Source of the DNA: Gordonia araii NBRC 100433
GTDB taxonomy: Bacteria > Actinomycetota > Actinomycetes > Mycobacteriales > Mycobacteriaceae
Direction of reading: 5' to 3'
Assembly (NCBI RefSeq): GCF_000241265.1
Contig: NZ_BAEE01000021.1
Location: 1 to 64,000, forward strand
Length of the DNA stretch: 64,000 nt
Position numbers and translations under genes: made by a program. This document shows positions 24,678 through 34,342 of the stretch, piece by piece. The notes beneath the pieces were generated by a model. The model was not told the origin of the DNA. It did no database searches and was given only the letters and a program-made list of their open reading frames with translations. The first letter of the stretch is position 1. Every line of letters starts with the position of its first letter.

Positions 24678-25286
24678 TCATGATGCCCCGGTGCCGCGTG
24701 CGGCGCCGACGAAGGCGCGGATCGCCGCGTGGTCTTTGACCCCGGGGGCCGATTCGACGCCGGAGGAGACGTCGACTCCCCACGGCCGGGCGGCGGCGAT
24801 GGCGTCGGCGACGTTGCCCGGGTTCAGTCCGCCGGCGAGGATCCACCGTCCGCCGGGCTGCTCGGTCAGCGCGTCGGTGTCCCATCGCTGACCCGATCCG
24901 GGCCGGGCGGCGTCGAGGAGCAGCGCCTCCTCGCCGTACGCTCCGACCGTCAGATCGGGCTCGTCGGCGAGCGAGGTGGCCCGCCACAGTCGAGCGAGCC
25001 GAGTCTGGGCGACGGCGAAGTCGGCGGCGTCGTACCCGCCGTGTAGTTGCAGCACGTCGACGCCCAGCGCGACGGCGAGGTCGGCCGCCTCGGCGGCGGT
25101 CTTGTCGTTGACGACCAGAACGGTGTCGGCACCATCGCCCACGGCTGCGACGATCGCCCGGGCCGTCGCCAGATCGACGGCGCGCGGCGAGGTCCGATTC
25201 ATCACGACGCCGATCGCGTCGACGCCGGCGTCGATGGCCACCAGCGCCGCGTCGACGGTGGTCAGCCCGCACACCTTCACGTACAC
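24678..25286 (-). CDS. trpF: Phosphoribosylanthranilate isomerase (TrpF)
   Basis: A 202-residue TIM-barrel enzyme beginning at GTG. Catalytic KVCGLT (Cys6) lies at the N-terminus. [17 protein letters not shown] and [16 protein letters not shown] supply the rest of the phosphate and catalytic site (Asp in GVDVSSGVE). It isomerises PRA to CdRP in tryptophan synthesis. Many actinobacteria lack trpF because the HisA homologue PriA does both jobs. A stand-alone trpF away from other trp genes is therefore notable. Confidence 0.88.
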   Translation of the reverse strand: MYVKVCGLTTVDAALVAIDAGVDAIGVVMNRTSPRAVDLATARAIVAAVGDGADTVLVVNDKTAAEAADLAVALGVDVLQLHGGYDAADFAVAQTRLARLWRATSLADEPDLTVGAYGEEALLLDAARPGSGQRWDTDALTEQPGGRWILAGGLNPGNVADAIAAARPWGVDVSSGVESAPGVKDHAAIRAFVGAARGTGAS

Positions 25287-25348
25287 GAGACGACAGCGTA
25301 ATCGCGTTGTCCTGACACGCGCCGGTACGGCGGGCGATAATCGTGCGC

Positions 25349-25747
25349 ATGGCAGATCGGGGTACGGGCGGCGACGCTCCGCGGACCGGCCGGGAACGGC
25401 TGCGCAAACTGACGCGCGCGGCGCTGACCGCCGACGAGACCGTCGACCAGGTCGAGGGCATCCTCGGCGACATGGGCGAAGTCCTCAGCGGCCTGAACGG
25501 CACCATGGGCACGCTGGAGGGCACCCTCGGCACCTTCGACTCGTCGCTGGAGAATCTGGCGACGACGATGAACCGCGTCGACGGCATGGCCGACCAGGTC
25601 GAAGACCTGATGGCGCGGCTCGAAGCGGTCGTCACGCGCGTCGAGCGGATCGTCGGAGTGGTCGATACCGCACTGGCTCCGGTGAGCGCGGTCGAGTCGG
25701 TCGGCCGCGGTGTCGCCGGGATACTGGGCCTCGGGCGCCGGGAATGA
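25349..25747 (+). CDS. Coiled-coil protein of unknown function
   Basis: A 132-residue protein from ATG 25349. Residues about 25-115 are strongly amphipathic helix with heptad-like spacing ([39 protein letters not shown]), ending in a Gly/Ala-rich tail. No membrane segment or enzyme motif is seen. Small proteins of this sort occur in Mycobacteriales without assigned function. It is about 170 bases upstream of pstS on the same strand, but the gap suggests a separate promoter for pst. Confidence 0.6.
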   Translation: MADRGTGGDAPRTGRERLRKLTRAALTADETVDQVEGILGDMGEVLSGLNGTMGTLEGTLGTFDSSLENLATTMNRVDGMADQVEDLMARLEAVVTRVERIVGVVDTALAPVSAVESVGRGVAGILGLGRRE

Positions 25748-25920
25748 TCTGAGGCGCCCCTTCCCGGGCCGCCGCGGCCGTCGTTCGCCGAACCCATCTT
25801 CGCGAATCGGACAGGCGCTATTCGCCGTTCGTTCACCTTTGCGCCCCGGCTCGTCCACTCGCGCCCCATAGCGTCCGTTCTCGACGAGCCCCGACGGTGG
25901 GCCGCCAGGACGAAAGGCCG
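25748..25920 (+). promoter_or_regulatory. Leader region of the pst operon
   Basis: The 173-base gap upstream of pstS holds GTTCGTTCACC at about 25829-25839, which resembles one half of the GTTCACC-type direct repeats bound by actinobacterial phosphate regulators (PhoP/RegX3). I cannot find a clear second repeat 11 bases away. A GC-rich hairpin-like run (GGGCCGCCGCGGCC) lies earlier. Treat the phosphate box as weak. Confidence 0.3.
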
Positions 25921-26985
25921 ATGGTGAAGATCGAGCGCAAGGGTGCCCGCGCGAGCGCGGCAGTGGCAGGAGTAGCCGCCGTGATGGCGGTGTCGGCGTG
26001 TGGTGGGTCGGGATCGGCCACCATCACCGGCGAAGGGTCGACGGCACAACAGAAGGCGATGGAGCACTTCAGCAACGTCTTGACCGACAAGGGCGGTGCG
26101 GTGCTCGACTACACCGGCAGCGGATCGGGTGACGGGATCAAGAAGTTCCTCGCCGGAGACGTCGACTTCGCCGGTTCGGACTCGCCGCTCAAGGAAGACG
26201 AGGCGGCCAACGCCAAGACGCGCTGCAACGGCAACGACGCCTGGCATCTGCCGTTGGTCGCCGGCCCGGTCGCACTGGCCTACAACCTCGACGGTGTGGA
26301 GAACCTGACGCTCTCGCCGACGGTCCTCGCGAAGATCTTCGACTCGAAGATCACCACCTGGAACGACCGCGAGATCGCCGCGCTCAACCCGGGCGCGAAG
26401 CTGCCGTCGTCGAGGATCGTCCCGGTGCACCGCAGCGACAGCTCCGGCACGACCGACAACTTCCAGAAGTTCTTGCAGCTCTCGGCACCCCAGGCGTGGC
26501 CGTACGAGCACTCCAAGGAGTTCAAGGGCAAGGGCGGATCGGCCGCGTCGAAGTCGACCGGTGTCGGCGACACCGTGAAGAAGACGCCGGGCGCGATCAC
26601 CTACGTCGAGTGGGGCTTCGCCACCGAGAACAACCTCGGCGTCGCCGCGATCGACTTCGGGTCGGGTTCGGTGAAGCTGACCGCCGAGTCGGCGGGCAAG
26701 GCGCTCGACGCCATCGAGTTCAAGAACCCCGGCGCCAAGGACCTGGTCGTCGATGCCGACGCGCTGTTCAAGTCGAAGGCCGACGGCGCCTACCCGCTGA
26801 TCCTCACGCCGTACTCGGTGGTGTGCAGCACCGGCTACTCCGACGAGGCGACGGCCCCCGCGCTGCGCGAGGCGTTCTCGACGATCCTCGCCGACGGCCA
26901 GGAAGGGCTCGGTGAGCTCGGCTACGTGCCGCTGCCCGCCGGTTACCAGGCCAAGATCAAGCCGACGATCGACGCGCTGAAGTAA
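25921..26985 (+). CDS. pstS: Phosphate ABC transporter substrate-binding lipoprotein PstS
   Basis: A 354-residue lipoprotein starting at the ATG after GAAAGG. The lipobox VSAC places the acylated Cys at residue 27. Phosphate-binding segments typical of PstS follow: GEGSTAQQKAM, FAGSDSPL, HRSDSSGTTDNFQKFL and GAITYVEWGF. It captures phosphate outside the membrane for PstCAB. It is the first gene of pstSCAB-phoU. Confidence 0.95.
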   Translation: MVKIERKGARASAAVAGVAAVMAVSACGGSGSATITGEGSTAQQKAMEHFSNVLTDKGGAVLDYTGSGSGDGIKKFLAGDVDFAGSDSPLKEDEAANAKTRCNGNDAWHLPLVAGPVALAYNLDGVENLTLSPTVLAKIFDSKITTWNDREIAALNPGAKLPSSRIVPVHRSDSSGTTDNFQKFLQLSAPQAWPYEHSKEFKGKGGSAASKSTGVGDTVKKTPGAITYVEWGFATENNLGVAAIDFGSGSVKLTAESAGKALDAIEFKNPGAKDLVVDADALFKSKADGAYPLILTPYSVVCSTGYSDEATAPALREAFSTILADGQEGLGELGYVPLPAGYQAKIKPTIDALK

Positions 26986-26988
26986 CCA

Positions 26989-28038
26989 GTGGTTGCCCCG
27001 AAGCAAATGACGACCCCATCCACGGGACGCCATCGCGCGCCCGATGACGCCAACGTCACCCCGTCGGCGTCATCGGGCGGTAAGCCTCCCGCCAACCTCA
27101 CCGGTTCGGCCGCCCGCCGCCTGGGCGACGTGATCTTCCGTCGACTCGCCACCGGGTCGGGACTCCTGGTCACCCTGGTGATCGCCCTGATCGCGGCCTT
27201 CCTCATCATCTCGGCCGCACCGTCGCTCGCGGACAACGAGGCGAACTTCTTCACCTACTCGGGCGACTGGATCGTCGGCGGGGGCGAGCTGAAGTTCGGC
27301 ATCCCCAAGCTCCTCTACGCGACGCTGCTCGTCTCGATCATCGCGTTGGTGATCGCGATGCCGATCGCGCTGGGCATCGCGATCTTCCTGACCGAGTACG
27401 CTCCCAAGCGTCTCATCGGTCCGGTCACCTACCTCGTTGACCTGCTGGCCGCCGTGCCCTCGATCGTCTACGGCCTCTGGGGCATCCTCGTCCTCGGGCC
27501 GGCGATGGTTCCGGTCAACAACTGGCTGGTCGCCAACCTCGGTTTTCTCCCGTTCTTCGCCGAGCCGAAGGACAACGTGACCAACATGTCGACCGGGGGC
27601 ACGCTACTCACCGCCGGCATCGTGCTGGCGGTCATGATCCTGCCCATCGTCACCGCCGTCACCCGCGAGGTGTTCGTACAGACGCCGGTGGCGCACCGCG
27701 AGGCCGCCCTGGCCCTGGGCGCCACCAAGTGGGAGGTCGTGCGGACGTCGGTCCTGCCGTTCGGGTTCTCCGGCTACATCAGCGGATCCATGCTCGGCCT
27801 GGGCCGTGCCCTCGGCGAGACGATGGCCCTGTACCTGATCATCTCCAACACCGGTCCGATCGACTTCAACCTGATGGAGAGCGGCGAGACCTTCGCGACG
27901 AAGATCGCGAACAACGCCGCCGAGTTCGACACGCCCGCGAAGACCGGTGCGTTCATCTCCGCCGGCCTGGCCCTGTTCGTCCTGACGTTCCTGGTGAACG
28001 CGGCCGCGCGCGCCATCGTCGGCAGAAGGCAGGCCTGA
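26989..28038 (+). CDS. pstC: Phosphate ABC transporter permease PstC
   Basis: A 349-residue permease, starting at GTG 26989 three bases after pstS (ATG 27007 is an alternative). A 40-residue cytoplasmic tail precedes about six membrane segments. The EAA-type loop reads HREAALALGATKWEVVRTSVLPFGFSGY. It forms the membrane channel with PstA. Confidence 0.93.
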   Translation: MVAPKQMTTPSTGRHRAPDDANVTPSASSGGKPPANLTGSAARRLGDVIFRRLATGSGLLVTLVIALIAAFLIISAAPSLADNEANFFTYSGDWIVGGGELKFGIPKLLYATLLVSIIALVIAMPIALGIAIFLTEYAPKRLIGPVTYLVDLLAAVPSIVYGLWGILVLGPAMVPVNNWLVANLGFLPFFAEPKDNVTNMSTGGTLLTAGIVLAVMILPIVTAVTREVFVQTPVAHREAALALGATKWEVVRTSVLPFGFSGYISGSMLGLGRALGETMALYLIISNTGPIDFNLMESGETFATKIANNAAEFDTPAKTGAFISAGLALFVLTFLVNAAARAIVGRRQA

Positions 28039-28039
28039 T

Positions 28040-28939
28040 ATGACCACCGTCGAATCCGCCGGCCGCGGCACACTGCGCCGCCCCGGCTCCAGCTTCAAGC
28101 CGCTCAGCGGGCGTCGCAAAGCCGTGAACTCGGTGGCGCAAGGTGCCGTCACCCTGGCCGTCGTCATCGCGCTCATCCCGCTGGCGTGGCTGCTCATCAC
28201 CCTCGTGTGGAACGGCATCGAGCCGATCCTCGACCCGGATTGGTGGTTCCGCTCCGAGCGATACGGCGGCGCGGCCAACGCGATCGTCGGCACGCTGATC
28301 CAGACGCTGCTGGCGACGATCATCTCGGTTCCGCTGGGGATCATGGTCGCGATCTACCTCGTCGAATATTCCGACGGGACATCGTTTCTGGCCCGCGCGA
28401 CCACCTTCATGGTCGACATCCTCTCCGGTGTGCCATCGATCGTGGCGGCGATGTTCGTGTACGCCGTGTGGCGCACGACGCTGGGCTTGCCGCGGATGGG
28501 CTTCCTGGTCGCCGTCGCGCTCGTCTTGCTGATGATGCCGCTCGTCGTGCGCAGCACCGAGGAGATGCTCAAGATCGTGCCGCAGGATCTGCGCGAGGCC
28601 TCCTACGCGCTGGGTGTGCCGAAGTGGAAGACGATCGTGCGGATCGTGCTCCCGACCGCGCTGTCGGGCATCGTGACCGGGGTGATGCTCGCCGTCGCCC
28701 GAGTGATGGGCGAATCGGCGCCGGTGCTGATCCTCGTCGGCGCGACGAGAGCGATGAACTGGAATCCGTTCGCGGGCAACCAGGAGTCGCTGCCGCTGAT
28801 GATGGTGCAGCAGTACGGGCAGGGGCCGAGTGCCTTCGACAAGGTGTGGGGCGCCGCCCTGACCCTGGTCCTGCTCGTCGCGATCGTCTACGTCGGCGCC
28901 AAAGTCGTGTCCAAGGTCTTCGCGCCTAAGAAATCCTAG
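28040..28939 (+). CDS. pstA: Phosphate ABC transporter permease PstA
   Basis: A 299-residue permease with about six membrane segments and the ATPase-contact loop DLREASYALGVPKWKTIVRI. It starts one base after the pstC stop, so translation is coupled. It pairs with PstC. Confidence 0.93.
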   Translation: MTTVESAGRGTLRRPGSSFKPLSGRRKAVNSVAQGAVTLAVVIALIPLAWLLITLVWNGIEPILDPDWWFRSERYGGAANAIVGTLIQTLLATIISVPLGIMVAIYLVEYSDGTSFLARATTFMVDILSGVPSIVAAMFVYAVWRTTLGLPRMGFLVAVALVLLMMPLVVRSTEEMLKIVPQDLREASYALGVPKWKTIVRIVLPTALSGIVTGVMLAVARVMGESAPVLILVGATRAMNWNPFAGNQESLPLMMVQQYGQGPSAFDKVWGAALTLVLLVAIVYVGAKVVSKVFAPKKS

Positions 28940-28972
28940 ACCTCCCCACTTTCCCTCAAAGGACGAAATCAC

Positions 28973-29749
28973 ATGGCCAAGCGCCTCGATATCACCGATC
29001 TGAATGTGTACTACAGCAAGTTCCTCGCCGTGAAGGACGTGTCGCTGAAGGTTCCGCCCCGCAGCGTCACTGCCTTCATCGGACCGTCGGGCTGCGGCAA
29101 GTCGACGGTGCTGCGCACCCTCAACCGCATGCACGAGGTCACGCCGGGCGCCTACGCGACCGGCCACGTCCTGCTCGACGGCGAGGACATCTACGGCAAG
29201 GCCATCGACCCGGTGAGCGTGCGCTCCACCATCGGCATGGTCTTTCAGCGGCCCAACCCGTTCCCGACGATGTCGATCCGCGACAACGTCGTCGCCGGCC
29301 TCAAGCTGCAGGGCGAGCGCAGCGGCAAGAAGCTCGACGAGGTCGCCGAACGCAGCCTGCGCGGCGCCAACCTGTGGGACGAGGTGAAGGATCGCCTCGA
29401 CAAGCCGGGCGGCGGCCTGTCCGGCGGTCAGCAGCAGCGGCTGTGCATCGCGCGGGCCATCGCCGTCCAGCCGGACGTCCTGCTGATGGACGAGCCGTGC
29501 TCGGCGCTCGACCCCATCTCGACGCTGGCGATCGAGGATCTGATCGGCGAGCTGAAGAAGGATTTCACCATCGTCATCGTTACGCACAACATGCAGCAGG
29601 CGGCCCGAGTGAGCGATCAGACCGCGTTCTTCAACCTCGAGGGCGTCGGGCAGCCGGGGCAGTTGGTGGAGTTCAACGACACCGAGACCATGTTCTCCAA
29701 CCCGGACAAGAAGGAAACCGAGGACTACATCTCCGGCCGGTTCGGCTGA
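28973..29749 (+). CDS. pstB: Phosphate ABC transporter ATP-binding protein PstB
   Basis: A 258-residue ATPase with AAAGGA upstream of its ATG. Walker A is GPSGCGKST, the signature is LSGGQQQR, Walker B is [12 protein letters not shown], and the switch His lies in VTHNMQQA. All are intact. It energises phosphate import through PstCA. Confidence 0.95.
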   Translation: MAKRLDITDLNVYYSKFLAVKDVSLKVPPRSVTAFIGPSGCGKSTVLRTLNRMHEVTPGAYATGHVLLDGEDIYGKAIDPVSVRSTIGMVFQRPNPFPTMSIRDNVVAGLKLQGERSGKKLDEVAERSLRGANLWDEVKDRLDKPGGGLSGGQQQRLCIARAIAVQPDVLLMDEPCSALDPISTLAIEDLIGELKKDFTIVIVTHNMQQAARVSDQTAFFNLEGVGQPGQLVEFNDTETMFSNPDKKETEDYISGRFG

Positions 29750-29797
29750 TCTCCGCCCCGTCTATCCCTAACGGACTTCCAGAAAGCAGGCATACCA

Positions 29798-30463
29798 GTG
29801 CGTTCCGCCTACCACGAACAACTCGAGATCCTGAACAGGACTCTCGGCGAGATGTGTGAGCTCTCCGGGCTCACCATGGAGCACGCCACCAGGGCGCTGC
29901 TGCAGGCCGACCTCGAGGTCGCCGAGAAGATCATCGAGGACCGTGAGCGCATGACGGTTCTCACCGCCGATGCCGAAGACCAGGCGTTCAAGCTGCTGGC
30001 GCTGCAGGCGCCGGTCGCCGGCGAACTGCGCGAAGTGGTCACCGGATTCCAGATCGCCGCCGACATCGACCGGATGTACGCACTCGCGCTGCACGTCGCG
30101 AAGGTCGCGCGTCTGCGCCATCCCGAGCCGGCGCTGCCCGAGGAGGTTCGCGGCTACTTCGCCGAGATGGGCCGGCTCGCCGTGCGGCTGGCGCAGGGGG
30201 CCCGCGAGGTGCTGAGCACGCTCGACCCCAAGGCCGCCCTCGCGCTGGGCGTCGACGACGATGCGATGGACGACCTGCACCGCCATCTGTTCAGCGTGCT
30301 GATGGACCGCGAGTGGCCGCACGGCGTCGCGGCTGCCGTCGACGTCACCCTGCTCGGCCGGTACTACGAGCGTTTCGCCGACCACGCCGTCGCGATCGGC
30401 CGGCGGGTCGTCTTCCAGGCGACGGGCAAAACGCCCGAGCAGTTCGCCGACGCCGAGCAGTAG
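29798..30463 (+). CDS. phoU: PhoU phosphate signalling regulator
   Basis: A 221-residue all-helical protein made of two PhoU repeats (about residues 15-105 and 115-210), each with the metal-binding acidic pattern (E/D near [11 protein letters not shown] and [16 protein letters not shown]). It starts at GTG 29798 and is the last gene of the operon. PhoU links the Pst transporter state to the phosphate two-component system and limits uptake. Confidence 0.92.
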   Translation: MRSAYHEQLEILNRTLGEMCELSGLTMEHATRALLQADLEVAEKIIEDRERMTVLTADAEDQAFKLLALQAPVAGELREVVTGFQIAADIDRMYALALHVAKVARLRHPEPALPEEVRGYFAEMGRLAVRLAQGAREVLSTLDPKAALALGVDDDAMDDLHRHLFSVLMDREWPHGVAAAVDVTLLGRYYERFADHAVAIGRRVVFQATGKTPEQFADAEQ

Positions 30464-30480
30464 GCCGCCGATCCAGCATC

Positions 30481-30522
30481 GTTTCGCCAGTCCTACACCG
30501 ATCGACGGTGGACGGGCGAAAC
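30481..30522. terminator. Hairpin terminator between phoU and P450
   Basis: GTTTCGCC (30481-30488) pairs with GGCGAAAC (30515-30522), and inside it CACCG pairs with CGGTG around ATCGA. Together they make a long two-part stem between convergent genes. It can end transcripts from either side. Confidence 0.75.
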
Positions 30523-30537
30523 TATGCGGGATGCGGG

Positions 30538-31992
30538 CTAGCGGATCGCGTCGGCGACGACGATGCCGCCGCGGCCCGGAATCATCGTGACGTTGCGGTG
30601 CCGTGGCTTCTCCGGCGCGCGGTCGTGCGTGCGGAGTTCGACTCGACGCAGGATGGCGCCCACGACCGTCTGCAATTCGGCGACGGCCAGCGGTGCGCCC
30701 AGGCAGCGCCGGATGCCGCCGCCGAACGGCATCAGCTCGTACGGATTGATCCGCACGCCGAGGAATCGCTCCGGCTGGAAGGCGAACGGCTGCGGGTAGA
30801 GGTCGTCGCGGTGGTGGAGTAGCAGAATGCTGACCAACGCGGTGATTCCGTCGCCCGGTCGCGCGTCGATGTGGGTGTCGTCGAAATCGAACGGGCCGAA
30901 CAGTTCCCGCGCCACGATCGGCACCACCGGGCGTGTGCGCATCGATTCGTTGACCAGTGCCTCGACGTAGGCCTCGTCGTCGGCTCGTGCCGCTCGCTGT
31001 GCGCGCCGGTAGACCTCCGGATTGCGCGTGAGCCGCTCGAAGGTCCACGCCACGGTGTTCGCGGTCGTCTCGTGCCCGGCGAGGACTAGCGTCATCAGTT
31101 CGTCGCGGATCTCGCTGTCGGGTAGCAGGTTGCCCTCGGTGTCGCGCGCTTGCAGCAGCAGCGACATGATGTCGTCGCGCATCCCCGATTCACCCGCGGC
31201 GCGGCGTTCGTCGAGGACCCGGTAGACGGTGCGGTCGACAGCGGCCAGGACGAGCTTGAGCAACCCGACCGGGTCTTCGCGGCGCGAGTTGGCCAGCTGG
31301 GTGACGGTGGCCATCGGCGTGGTCGACAGCCGCAGCAGGCGCAGTATCGCCGTGCGCATGGCTCGTTCGGCGTCGGTCGTGTCGCGCGGGTCGGGGAGAC
31401 CGAAGACGGCCGACATGATGACGTCGAGCGTGATCTGCTGGGCGATGTCGGCCAGCGCGACCGGCTTGCCGATCGGCCAGGTCCGCAGGCCGTCGTCGGT
31501 GGCGCGTTCGATGCTGGCCTGGTAGTTCGCGACGGCCTTGCCGTGGAACCGGGGCAGCAGCAGCGCCCGCTGCTGGCGGTGCCGTTCGCCGACGGAGGTG
31601 AGAACCGAATCCGGGCCGACGATCGGCGCGAGCGGCGACTGGTGCGTCGCCGAGGGGGCGATCGACTCGTCGGCGGTCATGATCGCCTTCACGTGGGCGG
31701 GATCGGTCAGCACGATCACCGGCCCCGGCCCGCCGCGCAGCCGGTAGCGCAGCACGCGGCCGCCCGGCGTCCCCGCTGCGCGCGCCGCGTCGCCGAACAG
31801 TAGGTCGCCTTGCCGGGTCACGAACTCCAGTGACGTCGAGAATTCGCCCAGCGGGTGAAAACGTTGCTGTCGCACGAGGGCGATCGGTCCGGGTGCTTCG
31901 CCCGGTGCGCCGATGCCCGAGCGGGCGTGCGGCGGGGCCAGGTACCAATGGCGGATACCGACGGTCGACGATGCGGTGAGCGTGCTGGTCAT
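30538..31992 (-). CDS. Cytochrome P450
   Basis: A 484-residue P450 starting at the ATG preceded by GGGGAGG. The I-helix motif AGHETT lies at 305-310, ExxR at E349-R352, and the heme loop PFGGGIRRCLGAP has Cys430 as the thiolate ligand. The ERF region is FQPERFLG. Length and motifs resemble actinobacterial CYP families related to CYP110/CYP135-138. The substrate is unknown. No ferredoxin or reductase gene is adjacent; a small membrane-protein gene lies just upstream on the same strand. Confidence 0.92.
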   Translation of the reverse strand: MTSTLTASSTVGIRHWYLAPPHARSGIGAPGEAPGPIALVRQQRFHPLGEFSTSLEFVTRQGDLLFGDAARAAGTPGGRVLRYRLRGGPGPVIVLTDPAHVKAIMTADESIAPSATHQSPLAPIVGPDSVLTSVGERHRQQRALLLPRFHGKAVANYQASIERATDDGLRTWPIGKPVALADIAQQITLDVIMSAVFGLPDPRDTTDAERAMRTAILRLLRLSTTPMATVTQLANSRREDPVGLLKLVLAAVDRTVYRVLDERRAAGESGMRDDIMSLLLQARDTEGNLLPDSEIRDELMTLVLAGHETTANTVAWTFERLTRNPEVYRRAQRAARADDEAYVEALVNESMRTRPVVPIVARELFGPFDFDDTHIDARPGDGITALVSILLLHHRDDLYPQPFAFQPERFLGVRINPYELMPFGGGIRRCLGAPLAVAELQTVVGAILRRVELRTHDRAPEKPRHRNVTMIPGRGGIVVADAIR

Positions 31993-32018
31993 GCGAATCC
32001 TCCCCGTTGGCCAGCGTA

Positions 32019-32207
32019 TTACGCCGCGCGGTGTCGCGGGCCGGCTTCGACGGCCTGTCGGGCCTCCTTGCGGCGGCGCTCCAGCTTCAGTTCGCGGTCG
32101 TGGAGCGCGTCGGAGAATTCGCGACCCCGGAAGTCGAGCCCGTTGGGGTTGCGCATCAGCAGATAGAGGATCTCGCCGATGATCGCGGCGATGACGAGAT
32201 ACAGCAT
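32019..32207 (-). CDS. Small single-pass membrane protein
   Basis: A 62-residue protein with a strong AAAGGAG site. One membrane segment (MLYLVIAAIIGEILYLLM) is followed by a highly charged helical tail (DRELKLERRRKEARQ). It is 26 bases upstream of the P450 gene on the same strand, so the two are probably co-transcribed. The function is unknown; it might tether or assist the P450, but that is a guess. Confidence 0.6.
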   Translation of the reverse strand: MLYLVIAAIIGEILYLLMRNPNGLDFRGREFSDALHDRELKLERRRKEARQAVEAGPRHRAA

Positions 32208-32384
32208 GGCGTGCTCCTTTTGCCCGGTGCCCGGTGGTGGTCGCCGGGTCTGACATCCACGCTATGGATCTCGTCGGCGCAGATCAGCGGGCTACGGGAC
32301 GATCCTCGGCGCCGTCCGTGGGAGGAGGAACAATCCTCCCGAGGGCGGAGGTTCTGGCCCCTGGACAGGACTACGATCTCAAGG

Positions 32385-33614
32385 ATGGGCTGGCTGTTGG
32401 AACGCTATCGGCACATGTTTGCGCTGATGGGCTACCACTATCCGCCGCACTACATGCTCATTGCCGAGGCGGGGCAAGTGCTCTTCTGCTCGTTCGCCGT
32501 CGGGCAGCGCGTCGCCCTGGGAGTGTCCGGTTGGCAAGCGCTGATCGTCGCGGCGGCGGCCGTGCTGGGACTCGCGCCGACGGTGGCCTTGCTTTTCAAG
32601 ATGAACCGCCCGCTGCTGCCGCTGCTGCCGGCGCACTACATCGGGACGGTCGCGTTGTTCTGGCTGGTTCCCGTTCACGGCGACGTCGCTCCACTGATCC
32701 TCGTGCTCGGCGCGACCACGGCAGCGGCGGTGACGACTTTTCGTCAGTCGTGCGTCTATGTCCTGCTGTTCGCGACGGCGGCCGCGGTGGGAACGATCAC
32801 CGGCGTCGCCGAGCAGGGGTGGCTGATCGTCCTGATGGTCGGGTTCGGCGGATGCGTCGGCCAGCTGCTGCAACAGCAGCTGCGGGCCATGGAGGCCGAG
32901 CACCGGGAACATGAGCGCCAGCAGATCGTCGAGCGGGCGGGCATCGCCGGCGAGGTGCACGACGTGGTCGCGCACTCGTTGAGCATCGTGCTGCTCAACG
33001 TCACGGCGGCGCGCCGCTCCCTGGAGGCGGGCCGCGGTACCGGCGGCGGTGCGGACGCCGGCGACGTCGACGATGCTCTCGACGCGCTGCGGGACGCCGA
33101 AGCGCAAGGTCGGGAAGCGATGGGCGACGTACGGCGCACGATCGAGTTGCTCCGCAGCGACGGCTCGCCCGACACGCCGCAACCCGGTCTCGCCGATATC
33201 GACGGCTTGGTCGCCGGGTTTCGCAGGGCGGGTTCCCAGATCGATTGGAAGTTCCGCCTGCCCGGCGAGAAGCTGTCCAGCGCAACCGAACTCGCCGTCT
33301 ACCGGGTGGTGCAAGAGTCGTTGTCCAATGCCTCGCGACACGCTCCCGGCGCGGCGGTGGCGGTCGAGGCCGGCCCCTCGAGGGCCGGCGGTTACACCGT
33401 GCAGGTCAGCAATCCGATCGGCGTCGGGGGCCGGGCGGGCAAGGTCGGGTCGGGTTTGGGGATCGCGGGGATGACCTCGCGGGTGGAGAATCTCGGTGGC
33501 GGGTTTAGTGCCGGCGCTGTGGGGAACCGGTGGGTGGTGAACGCGCGCTTCGGCGCGTCGACCGATGAGCCCGCGGCGACCTGCCTGATCGAGGAGGTCA
33601 TTCGTGGACGGTGA
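32385..33614 (+). CDS. NarL-type sensor histidine kinase
   Basis: A 409-residue kinase from ATG 32385. Five or six membrane segments span residues about 25-160, with little extracytoplasmic sequence. A HisKA_3 domain follows with phospho-acceptor H192 (GIAGEVHDVVAHSLS). The C-terminal ATPase domain has the N-box ESLSNASRHAPG and glycine-rich GSGLGIAGM. It overlaps its regulator gene by 11 bases. The signal is not evident; membrane-embedded sensors of this class often respond to envelope stress. An open extension upstream of the start lacks support. Confidence 0.9.
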   Translation: MGWLLERYRHMFALMGYHYPPHYMLIAEAGQVLFCSFAVGQRVALGVSGWQALIVAAAAVLGLAPTVALLFKMNRPLLPLLPAHYIGTVALFWLVPVHGDVAPLILVLGATTAAAVTTFRQSCVYVLLFATAAAVGTITGVAEQGWLIVLMVGFGGCVGQLLQQQLRAMEAEHREHERQQIVERAGIAGEVHDVVAHSLSIVLLNVTAARRSLEAGRGTGGGADAGDVDDALDALRDAEAQGREAMGDVRRTIELLRSDGSPDTPQPGLADIDGLVAGFRRAGSQIDWKFRLPGEKLSSATELAVYRVVQESLSNASRHAPGAAVAVEAGPSRAGGYTVQVSNPIGVGGRAGKVGSGLGIAGMTSRVENLGGGFSAGAVGNRWVVNARFGASTDEPAATCLIEEVIRGR

Positions 33615-34293
33615 AGTGATCCGGGTCGTCCTCGTCGACGACCAGGAGCTGGTGCGATCCGGTCTGCGACGGATCTTGCGGCGGCGAGACGGCTTCGAGA
33701 TCGTCGCCGAGTGCGGTGACGGCGATGAGGTGCCCGCGACAGTCGCGGCGTCGGATCCCGACGTCGTGGTGATGGACCTGCGGATGAAGCGGGTCAGCGG
33801 AATGGCGGCCACCCGAGCGCTGCGGGCCGCGGATTCGCCGGATCGGCCCGGCCCTCCGGTCCTCGTTCTCACCACCTTCCGCGACGAGGAGTTGCTATCG
33901 GAGGCGTTGCGGGCGGGTGCGGCCGGCTTCGTGCTGAAGGACTCGCCCGCCGAAGAACTCATTCGCGCAGTGCGACTGGTGGCTGCGGGCGAGGCGGTGC
34001 TCGACCCGGCGGTGACCGGGCGGGTGCTCGACACGTACCGGTCGTCGAGCCCGCCGCCGAGTGGTGACGGCGCCAAGGCGCTGGACCGCCTGACGGCTCG
34101 CGAACGGACCGTGCTGGAACTGATCGGGCGGGGTCTGACCAACGACGAGATCGCGGCCGAACTGGTGATCTCCGTCGTCACGGTGAAGAGCCACGTCGGG
34201 AAGATCTTCCGGGCGCTGGGCGTTCGCGACCGGGCCGCCGCGGTGGTGTTCGCTTTCGATCACGGCGTGGTGTCGCCGCGCACCCGGCGCTGA
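33604..34293 (+). CDS. NarL/LuxR-type response regulator
   Basis: A 229-residue regulator. The receiver domain has the acidic pair D12-D13, phospho-acceptor D58 (VVVMDLRM) and a conserved Lys in FVLKDSPAE. A C-terminal LuxR helix-turn-helix spans about 160-220 (LTARERTVLELIGRGLTNDEIA ... VKSHVGKIFRALGVRDR). It is coupled to the kinase. The target is unknown. Confidence 0.92.
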   Translation: MDGEVIRVVLVDDQELVRSGLRRILRRRDGFEIVAECGDGDEVPATVAASDPDVVVMDLRMKRVSGMAATRALRAADSPDRPGPPVLVLTTFRDEELLSEALRAGAAGFVLKDSPAEELIRAVRLVAAGEAVLDPAVTGRVLDTYRSSSPPPSGDGAKALDRLTARERTVLELIGRGLTNDEIAAELVISVVTVKSHVGKIFRALGVRDRAAAVVFAFDHGVVSPRTRR

Positions 34294-34342
34294 CTGACTC
34301 CCGCTGACTGGGCTTCTTTCGGGCGGGTGGCTGGCGTTGCGC

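Noticed and set aside
24670-27033. Very long open frame on the minus strand (about 790 codons) across trpF, the coiled-coil gene and pstS
   Set aside because: It is antisense to clear PstS and in another frame of TrpF. Composition is Arg/Gly/Ala-rich, the usual shadow in high-GC DNA. No ribosome-binding site or domain.
27953-29587. Minus-strand open frame opposite pstA and pstB
   Set aside because: Product is low-complexity (His/Asp/Arg-rich) and antisense to complete PstA and PstB.
30538-34293. Biosynthetic gene cluster around the P450
   Set aside because: The P450 has only a small membrane protein and an unrelated two-component system as neighbours. No core synthase or carrier protein.
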